From NCBI RefSeq assembly GCF_024623455.1, contig NZ_JANIPJ010000009.1, positions 124,001 through 188,000 of the forward strand: DNA of 64,000 nucleotides, written 5' to 3'. The notes under the pieces are model-generated. The model was not told the origin of the DNA, did no database searches, and saw only the letters and a program-made list of their open reading frames with translations. The DNA comes from Paenibacillus soyae (GTDB lineage Bacteria; Bacillota; Bacilli; Paenibacillales; Paenibacillaceae). Numbering within the stretch: position 1 is the stretch's first letter; each line of letters begins with the position of its first letter. Below, in pieces: positions 58,330 to 64,000 of the stretch. A program made the position numbers and the translations under genes.

Positions 58330-59427
58330 ATGAGTATGGATTTTATTGAAGCACTGCAGGAAATCGAGAGAGAGAAGGGTATCGCCAAGGATGTGCTGCT
58401 CGAGGCGATCGAAGCTGCGCTTATTTCCAGCTACAAACGTAATTTTAATACGGCTCAGAACGTAAGGGTCGACATTAACCGCCATAACGGCGTCATTAAA
58501 GTATATGCCCGCAAAACGGTCGTGGACGAGGTGCTCGATCCGCGTTTGGAAATTTCGGTGGAGGCGTCCCGCGAAATCAACCCGCACTATCAGCTGGACG
58601 ACGTTGCCGAGATCGAAGTAACGCCTAGAGATTTCGGACGGATCGCGGCCCAAACGGCAAAACAGGTCGTGACGCAGCGCATCCGCGAGGCGGAGCGCGG
58701 ACTGATCTACAACGCGTTCATCGATAAGGAAGAAGACATCGTCAACGGTATCGTGCAGCGTCAGGACGTGCGCAACCTGTTCGTCGACCTTGGCAAAGTC
58801 GAAGCGGTGCTTCCGCTTACGGAGCTTATGCCAACGGACAAGTTCAAACATGGCGACCGCGTCAAATCGTTTATCACGAAAGTCGAGAACACGACGAAAG
58901 GTCCTCAAATCATCTTATCCCGTACGCATCCCGGCCTTCTTAAACGTTTGTTCGAGCTTGAGGTGCCCGAAATTTACGACGGCGTCGTCGAAATTCGCTC
59001 CGTGGCGCGCGAAGCGGGATTCCGTTCGAAAATTGCCGTCCACTCCCGCAACGACGAAGTAGATCCGGTCGGATCCTGCGTGGGTCAGAAGGGTCTGCGC
59101 GTGCAGACGATCGTAAACGAGCTGAAAGGCGAAAAGATCGATATCGTGCGCTGGTCCGAGAACGTTGAGGAATACGTGGCGAACGCGCTCAGCCCGTCGA
59201 AGGTGCTGGAAGTCATCGTGTTCGAGCAGGAGAAGATGGCAAGAGTCATCGTTCCGGATTATCAGCTGTCGCTGGCAATCGGCATCAAAGGCCAGAACGC
59301 GAGGCTGGCCGCCAAGCTGACCGGCTGGAAGATCGATATTAAGAGCGAAACCCAGGCGGAGCAGGAATACGGCCGCCCGAAATCCAACACGGGAACGATG
59401 CACCAGGATTCCGTATCTATCGACTAG
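58330..59427 (+). CDS. nusA: Transcription termination/antitermination factor NusA
   Basis: NusA binds RNA polymerase and promotes pausing and termination. The 365-residue protein has an N-terminal polymerase-binding domain, an S1 domain (about 135-200; VNGIVQRQDVRNLFVDLGKV), and two KH domains (DPVGSCVGQKGLRVQTIVNE; SLAIGIKGQNARLAAKLTGW). It lacks the C-terminal acidic repeats of E. coli NusA, as is normal in Gram-positives. ATG 58330 or 58336 could be used. Confidence 0.97.
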   Translation: MSMDFIEALQEIEREKGIAKDVLLEAIEAALISSYKRNFNTAQNVRVDINRHNGVIKVYARKTVVDEVLDPRLEISVEASREINPHYQLDDVAEIEVTPRDFGRIAAQTAKQVVTQRIREAERGLIYNAFIDKEEDIVNGIVQRQDVRNLFVDLGKVEAVLPLTELMPTDKFKHGDRVKSFITKVENTTKGPQIILSRTHPGLLKRLFELEVPEIYDGVVEIRSVAREAGFRSKIAVHSRNDEVDPVGSCVGQKGLRVQTIVNELKGEKIDIVRWSENVEEYVANALSPSKVLEVIVFEQEKMARVIVPDYQLSLAIGIKGQNARLAAKLTGWKIDIKSETQAEQEYGRPKSNTGTMHQDSVSID

Positions 59428-59466
59428 CCTTAATTTATCATTCGGACATGCAGAGGAGGGTGTACG

Positions 59467-59778
59467 GTGAGACCGAGGAAAGTACCGCTTCGCAAATGCG
59501 TCGCTTGCCAAGAAATGATGCCGAAGAAGGAGCTCATTCGGATCGTTCGCACACCGGACGGCGAGGTCGGGATTGATCTAACCGGCAAGAAGGCCGGACG
59601 AGGCGCTTATCTGTGCGGCAAAGTGAGCTGCTTCAAGCTCGCGAAGAAGTCGAAAGCGCTGGATCGGGCTTTGAAGCAGCCCGTGGGCGAACCTATATAC
59701 GATCAATTGGAGAATGAATTCATCGCGGTGGAGGATCAATTCATCGCGGCCAAGGAGCTGACGCCGGATGACGAATAA
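59467..59778 (+). CDS. rnpM: RNase P modulator RnpM (YlxR)
   Basis: YlxR (DUF448) is a small RNA-binding protein; the B. subtilis member modulates RNase P. The 103-residue protein has the CVACQEMMPKKELIRIVR and GRGAYLCGKVSCFKLAKKSK motifs of the family. The GTG start follows GAGGAGGGTG. It overlaps ylxQ by 11 bases. Confidence 0.92.
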   Translation: MRPRKVPLRKCVACQEMMPKKELIRIVRTPDGEVGIDLTGKKAGRGAYLCGKVSCFKLAKKSKALDRALKQPVGEPIYDQLENEFIAVEDQFIAAKELTPDDE

Positions 59779-60127
59779 GCCTGACAAGGCATTGTCGTCC
59801 CTCGGCATGGCCATGCGAGCCGGCAAGCTGATTACAGGCGACGAGACGGTGCTGAAGGCTGTCAGGGCCCGCAAGGCTTATCTCGTGATCGTCGCCGGCG
59901 ACGCGTCCGACAATACAAAGAAGAAGTTTCGTGACAAATGCGGCACCTACGGAATACAACTCGCCGAGGCATTCGATCGTGAGCAGCTGGGAAAGGCGAT
60001 AGGTAAATTAGAACGCGTCGTGCTGGCGGTTACCGATATGCAATTCGGAAAAATGATTGGAAGTCATCTGAGCCAAAATACGGAGGTGGATCCTATTGAG
60101 CAACAAACAGGACAGCAAGGACAATAA
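59768..60127 (+). CDS. ylxQ: L7Ae-family ribosomal-associated protein YlxQ
   Basis: YlxQ is an L7Ae/L30e-like RNA-binding protein of unclear role. The 119-residue protein has [20 protein letters not shown] and [20 protein letters not shown], family-typical. Its last 32 bases overlap infB, so its Gln-rich tail (EQQTGQQGQ) is encoded within the start of infB. Confidence 0.92.
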   Translation: MTNKPDKALSSLGMAMRAGKLITGDETVLKAVRARKAYLVIVAGDASDNTKKKFRDKCGTYGIQLAEAFDREQLGKAIGKLERVVLAVTDMQFGKMIGSHLSQNTEVDPIEQQTGQQGQ

Positions 60128-62885
60128 AGATAAGCTTCGCGTTTACGAATATGCGAAAAACTTAAATATGAGCAGCAAAGAAATCATTACGATTCTTAAA
60201 CGGTTGAATTTGCCTGTCAACAACCACATGAGCGTCATGGAGAATGAAATGGTGCATAAGGTGGAAGGCTTCTTCCGGGATATTAAAGCGAACGCTGCCG
60301 CAAAACGGGCGCAGGAGGGCGGAAGCCAGGCGGCGACCGCATCGTCCGCTTCGAATCGGCCAAAGCCAGCCCAAGGCGGTCAGCAAGCGACAAATTCATC
60401 GATTACAACAACTCAAGATAGACAGGGGACAATGAACTCTATTAATACGAAAACACAACCAACCGGCGAACAACGAGAACAACGCGAACAGAGACCTCAA
60501 AATAACGGCCAGGGAGGACAATCCCGTCCATCCGGCCAAGGACAGAATCAAGGCCAAGGCCGTCCATCCGGTCAAGGCTATCAAGGCAACCGCTCCGGCG
60601 GTCAAGGCGGCGGACAGAATCGTCCATCCGGCAGCGGCCAAGGCCAGGGCTATCAAGGCAACCGTCCGTCCGGCGGCGGTCAAGGCTATCAGGGCAACCG
60701 TCCATCCGGCGGCGGCCAAGGCCAGGGTCAGGGCTACCAAGGCAACCGCTCCGGCGGTCAAGGCGGCGGACAGAATCGTCCATCCGGCGGCCAAGGAGGC
60801 TACCAAGGCAATCGTCAAGGCGGTCAGGGACCATCCGGCGGCGGCAACCGGTCGTTCGGCCAAGGCGGCGGATCCGGCGCTCCAACCGGGAATCGTCCGG
60901 CTCCAGCTCCGCAAGGGCAAGCGCGCAGCTTCGACGCAGGCGCTGGCAGATCCCAGCAATCCCGCGGCGGCGGCGGCGGATTCGATGATAGAAAAGGCAA
61001 TAACAACCGCGGCGGCAATAACCAGAAGCGCTTCGAGGACGGTCGTCCGGGCTTCAAGGGCAACAACAACCGCGGCGGCAAGAACCGCGGAGGGAAAGGA
61101 CATCAACAGCCACCGCGCGAGAAAATCGATAATACGCCGAAGAAAATTATCGTTCGCGGCACGCTGACGGTCGGCGATCTGGCGAAGCTGCTCCACAAAG
61201 ACGCTTCCGAAGTCATCAAGAAGCTTCTCTTCTTGGGCGTCATGGCGACGATCAACCAAGAAATCGATATGGACGCTATTCTTCTCATCGCCGGCGAATA
61301 CGGCGTGGAAGTCGAAGTGAAAATTCCGGTCGAGGAAGATTCGTTCGAAACGGTGGAGGAAGTCGACGAGGAAGAGAATTTGACGGTTCGTCCTCCGGTC
61401 GTAACCATCATGGGTCACGTCGACCACGGCAAAACGACTTTGCTGGACGCCATCCGCAAGACGAACGTAACCGGCGGAGAAGCGGGCGGCATTACGCAGC
61501 ATATCGGCGCTTACCAGGTCGAGATCAACGGCAAGAAGATTACGTTCCTCGATACGCCGGGCCACGAAGCGTTCACGCTCATGCGGGCGCGCGGCGCTCA
61601 AGTAACGGATATTACGATTATCGTCGTTGCGGCGGACGACGGCATCATGCCGCAAACCGTCGAAGCGATCAACCACGCGAAAGCGGCTGGCGTACCGATC
61701 ATTGTTGCGGTTAACAAAATCGACAAGCCGGAAGCGAACGCGGATAAAATCAAGCAAGAAATGACGGAATACGAGCTTGTACCTGAAGAGTGGGGCGGCG
61801 ATACGATCTTCGTGGAAGTATCCGCGAAGCAGCGCATCAACCTAGAGGGACTGCTCGAGATGATCCTTCTCGTTGCGGAAGTGAACGAGTTCAAAGCGAA
61901 CCCGAACAAACGGGCAAGAGCAACGGTCATCGAAGCCGAGCTGGACAAAGGCAAAGGCCCTGTGGCTCGCATTCTCGTTCAACACGGCACGCTCAAGATC
62001 GGAGACGCGTTTGTCGCAGGTAACTGCTTCGGCCGCGTTAGGGCGATGGTGAACGATCGCGGTCGCAGACTGAAGGAAGCGGGTCCATCCACGCCGATCG
62101 AAATTACGGGCTTGACGGAGGTTCCGCAAGCGGGCGATCCGTTTATGGTATTCGAAGACGAGCGCAAAGCGCGCGCGATTGCCGATCGCCGCGCGATCAA
62201 GCAGCGTCAATCCGATATCGGTGCCAATACCCGGGTTACGCTCGACGATCTCTTTAACCACATTAAAGAAGGCGAGATCAAGGATCTTAACGTCATTATC
62301 AAGGCAGACGTGCAAGGCTCCGCCGAAGCGCTCAAAGGCTCCTTGGCGAAGATCGACATCGAAGGCGTACGCGTGAAGATCATTCACACTGGCGTCGGCG
62401 CGATCACGGAATCGGATGTTATCTTGGCTTCCGCTTCCAACGCGATCGTCATCGGCTTCAACGTTCGACCAGACCCGCAAGCCGAAGCGACGATTGCCCA
62501 GGAGAAAGTCGATGTTCGTATGCATCGCGTCATCTACAACGTAATCGACGAGATCGAGCAAGCGATGAAGGGCATGCTGGATCCGATCTACAAAGAGGTT
62601 GTCATCGGCCATGCCGAAGTGCGCAACGTCTTCAAGGTAACGAAAGTCGGCGCGATCGCCGGTTCGATGGTCGTGGACGGCAAGATTACCCGCAACGCGG
62701 AAGCAAGAGTTATTCGCGGCGGCATCGTGGTTTACACAGGCAAGATCGATTCCTTGAAACGCTTCAAGGACGACGCGAAGGAAGTGGCGCAAGGCTACGA
62801 ATGCGGTATAACCCTTGAACGCTTTAGCGATATTAAAGAGGGAGATATGATTGAAGCGTTCATCATGGAAACGGTAGAGAGGTGA
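60096..62885 (+). CDS. infB: Translation initiation factor IF-2
   Basis: IF-2 brings initiator tRNA to the ribosome with GTP. The 929-residue protein has an N-terminal IF2N helix ([20 protein letters not shown]), a long low-complexity linker at about 124-338, a second IF2N domain ([20 protein letters not shown]), and the G domain with G1 GHVDHGKTT at residues 440-448, DTPGHEAF, and NKIDKP. Domains II-IV follow. TTG 60096 follows CGGAGGTGGA. The linker is unusually Gly/Gln/Arg/Asn/Ser-rich. Confidence 0.97.
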   Translation: MSNKQDSKDNKDKLRVYEYAKNLNMSSKEIITILKRLNLPVNNHMSVMENEMVHKVEGFFRDIKANAAAKRAQEGGSQAATASSASNRPKPAQGGQQATNSSITTTQDRQGTMNSINTKTQPTGEQREQREQRPQNNGQGGQSRPSGQGQNQGQGRPSGQGYQGNRSGGQGGGQNRPSGSGQGQGYQGNRPSGGGQGYQGNRPSGGGQGQGQGYQGNRSGGQGGGQNRPSGGQGGYQGNRQGGQGPSGGGNRSFGQGGGSGAPTGNRPAPAPQGQARSFDAGAGRSQQSRGGGGGFDDRKGNNNRGGNNQKRFEDGRPGFKGNNNRGGKNRGGKGHQQPPREKIDNTPKKIIVRGTLTVGDLAKLLHKDASEVIKKLLFLGVMATINQEIDMDAILLIAGEYGVEVEVKIPVEEDSFETVEEVDEEENLTVRPPVVTIMGHVDHGKTTLLDAIRKTNVTGGEAGGITQHIGAYQVEINGKKITFLDTPGHEAFTLMRARGAQVTDITIIVVAADDGIMPQTVEAINHAKAAGVPIIVAVNKIDKPEANADKIKQEMTEYELVPEEWGGDTIFVEVSAKQRINLEGLLEMILLVAEVNEFKANPNKRARATVIEAELDKGKGPVARILVQHGTLKIGDAFVAGNCFGRVRAMVNDRGRRLKEAGPSTPIEITGLTEVPQAGDPFMVFEDERKARAIADRRAIKQRQSDIGANTRVTLDDLFNHIKEGEIKDLNVIIKADVQGSAEALKGSLAKIDIEGVRVKIIHTGVGAITESDVILASASNAIVIGFNVRPDPQAEATIAQEKVDVRMHRVIYNVIDEIEQAMKGMLDPIYKEVVIGHAEVRNVFKVTKVGAIAGSMVVDGKITRNAEARVIRGGIVVYTGKIDSLKRFKDDAKEVAQGYECGITLERFSDIKEGDMIEAFIMETVER
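60464..61105 (+). repeat. Repetitive Gly/Gln/Arg/Ser/Pro linker in infB
   Basis: The coding sequence for residues about 124-335 repeats short units such as [13 protein letters not shown] 51-base segment occurs identically at 60582-60632 and 60738-60788, 156 bases apart and in frame, encoding a [17 protein letters not shown] unit. Such direct repeats favour slippage, so linker length may vary between strains. Confidence 0.85.
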
Positions 62886-62891
62886 TCATGC

Positions 62892-63251
62892 ATGGCTAAG
62901 ATACGAGTTGGACGGGTCAGCGAGCAGATCAAAAAAGAGCTGAGCCAAATTATCCAGCTGGAGCTGAAGGATCCTCGGATCGGTTTCATTACGGTAACGG
63001 GCGTGGAAACGACCAGCGATTTGTCCCAAGCACGCGTCTATTTAAGCGTGCTCGGCAGTGATGAACAGAAGGAAGCGACGCTTAAAGCGCTTGACAAAGC
63101 GAACGGCTTCCTCCGTTCCGAGCTTGGCAAACGGATGAAGCTGCGTCATACGCCGGAGCTGCAATTCAAGTTCGATAGCAGCATCGAATACGGCAGCCGG
63201 ATCGAGTCGTTGCTTGGCGAAATCAACAGCGGGAATGATGCGCGGTCATGA
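62892..63251 (+). CDS. rbfA: Ribosome-binding factor A
   Basis: RbfA is a 30S maturation factor with a KH-like fold. The 119-residue protein has [40 protein letters not shown] and [20 protein letters not shown], all family-typical. It follows infB after only six bases, so ylxP, which lies between them in B. subtilis, is absent. It overlaps nrnA as ATGA. Confidence 0.95.
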   Translation: MAKIRVGRVSEQIKKELSQIIQLELKDPRIGFITVTGVETTSDLSQARVYLSVLGSDEQKEATLKALDKANGFLRSELGKRMKLRHTPELQFKFDSSIEYGSRIESLLGEINSGNDARS

Positions 63252-64000
63252 ACGGTCAACAGGAATGTAAGCCATTAGACGAAGCATTGGCCTTTATTAA
63301 GGCCAATGCTTCATTCCTTGTCGTGTCCCATGTGCAGCCTGACGGAGACGCGATCAGCTCCACGGTCGCCGTCAGCTGGCTGCTCGAGCGCCTAGGCAAA
63401 AATGTCGTGCTGGTCAATGAAAGCGAATTGCCTTCGCGGCTCCAATATTTGTATCGCTTCGATCGGATTCATAGCTTAAAACAGCAAAAACCAGAGGCTT
63501 CCTTCGATGCGGTTATCGCGGTAGACTGCGCCGATCACAGGCGTATCGGAGAAGTCGCTTCGATGATTCCGGAGGGCTGTCCGCTTCTGAATATCGATCA
63601 TCATCCGACGAACGACGGTTTTGGCACGGTCAACCTGATCCGTCCGGATGCCGCCGCTACCGTAGAAATTTTGTATGATCTAATCGAACGAGCAGGCTTA
63701 GAGCTTGACTTGGACTGCGCAACGGCGATCTACACGGGATTGCTGACCGATACGGGAGGCTTCCGCTATTCGAATACAAGTCCGCGCGTCATGGAAATCG
63801 CCGCCAAGCTTCTGGCAATCGGGGTTTCCGGAAGCGATCTCGCGGATCATCTGCTGGAGAAGATGACGGTCGCAAAGCTTAAGCTGCTGCAAATGGCGCT
63901 GGCGAGGCTGGCCTTCAGCGAGGATTTGAAAATCGGCTGGCTGTACATTGGCAAAGACGATCTGAAGGAATGCGGCGCCGTGCCGGAGGATCTGGAAGGC
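63248..64000 (+). CDS. nrnA: DHH-family oligoribonuclease/pAp phosphatase NrnA (partial)
   Basis: NrnA degrades nano-RNAs and dephosphorylates pAp. The visible 251 residues carry the DHH phosphoesterase motifs: [39 protein letters not shown] and [16 protein letters not shown]. The C-terminal DHHA1 domain begins near the right edge, where the gene runs off the window. It overlaps rbfA by four bases. Confidence 0.93.
   Translation, partial: MNGQQECKPLDEALAFIKANASFLVVSHVQPDGDAISSTVAVSWLLERLGKNVVLVNESELPSRLQYLYRFDRIHSLKQQKPEASFDAVIAVDCADHRRIGEVASMIPEGCPLLNIDHHPTNDGFGTVNLIRPDAAATVEILYDLIERAGLELDLDCATAIYTGLLTDTGGFRYSNTSPRVMEIAAKLLAIGVSGSDLADHLLEKMTVAKLKLLQMALARLAFSEDLKIGWLYIGKDDLKECGAVPEDLEG

Noticed and set aside
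60396..61757. A 453-residue minus-strand frame inside infB
   Set aside because: It mirrors the Gly/Gln/Arg/Pro repeats and the G domain; low complexity and no ribosome site.

Overview
The window is a chromosomal segment from a motile, Gram-positive bacterium of the Paenibacillus type (Paenibacillaceae is my best guess). The evidence is a gene order close to that of Bacillus subtilis (ylqH, sucCD, dprA, topA, trmFO, hslVU, codY, the whole fla/che operon, rpsB-tsf-pyrH-frr-uppS-cdsA-dxr-rseP-proS-polC, rimP-nusA-rnpM-ylxQ-infB-rbfA-nrnA). Other signs are a moderately high GC content, CheC/CheD/FliY chemotaxis proteins, PolC, and many TTG start codons behind strong AGGAGG-type ribosome binding sites. 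No rRNA, tRNA, CRISPR array, insertion sequence or prophage gene was seen. All genes but one lie on the + strand.

Layout. (1) 1-840: the end of an unidentified protein, a small FlhB-like C-domain protein and YraN. (2) 866-2431, minus strand: the ComM-type AAA+ ATPase, with its own promoter. (3) 2760-8365: sucCD (TCA cycle) closed by a strong terminator, then dprA and topA. (4) 8366-8750: a gene-free stretch rich in palindromes. (5) 8751-12933: trmFO, hslVU and codY, closed by a terminator. (6) 13144-44434: one run of about 37 co-directional genes, the fla/che operon. It starts with rod, MS-ring, switch and export ATPase genes (flgB to fliJ), then hook genes (fliK, flgD, flgE), switch genes (fliM, fliY, cheY), export gate genes (fliOPQR, flhBA), placement genes (flhF, flhG), chemotaxis genes (cheB, A, W, C, D) and sigD. 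It ends in four less familiar genes (a DUF342/FapA-like protein, a short basic protein, a SwrB-like protein and a membrane-anchored MltG-LysM-like protein).

(7) 44481-63251 holds information-processing and envelope genes: rpsB and tsf with a structured leader and an internal terminator-like hairpin; pyrH and frr; uppS, cdsA, dxr and rseP for undecaprenyl, phospholipid and isoprenoid synthesis and regulated proteolysis; proS and polC; and the rimP-nusA-infB-rbfA translation/transcription operon, preceded by a near-consensus promoter and a GAAA-capped hairpin. (8) nrnA runs off the right end.

The window is mostly conserved core genome and I see no clear candidate for a wholly new system. The features most worth a second look are a possible CodY box inside the fla/che promoter; a prolyl-tRNA synthetase of the compact archaeal/eukaryal-like class at the standard bacterial proS locus; an HslV lacking the N-terminal Ser reported for B. 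subtilis; the uncharacterised genes around sigD; the palindrome cluster upstream of trmFO; the rpsB leader; and a long, repeat-built linker in IF2.
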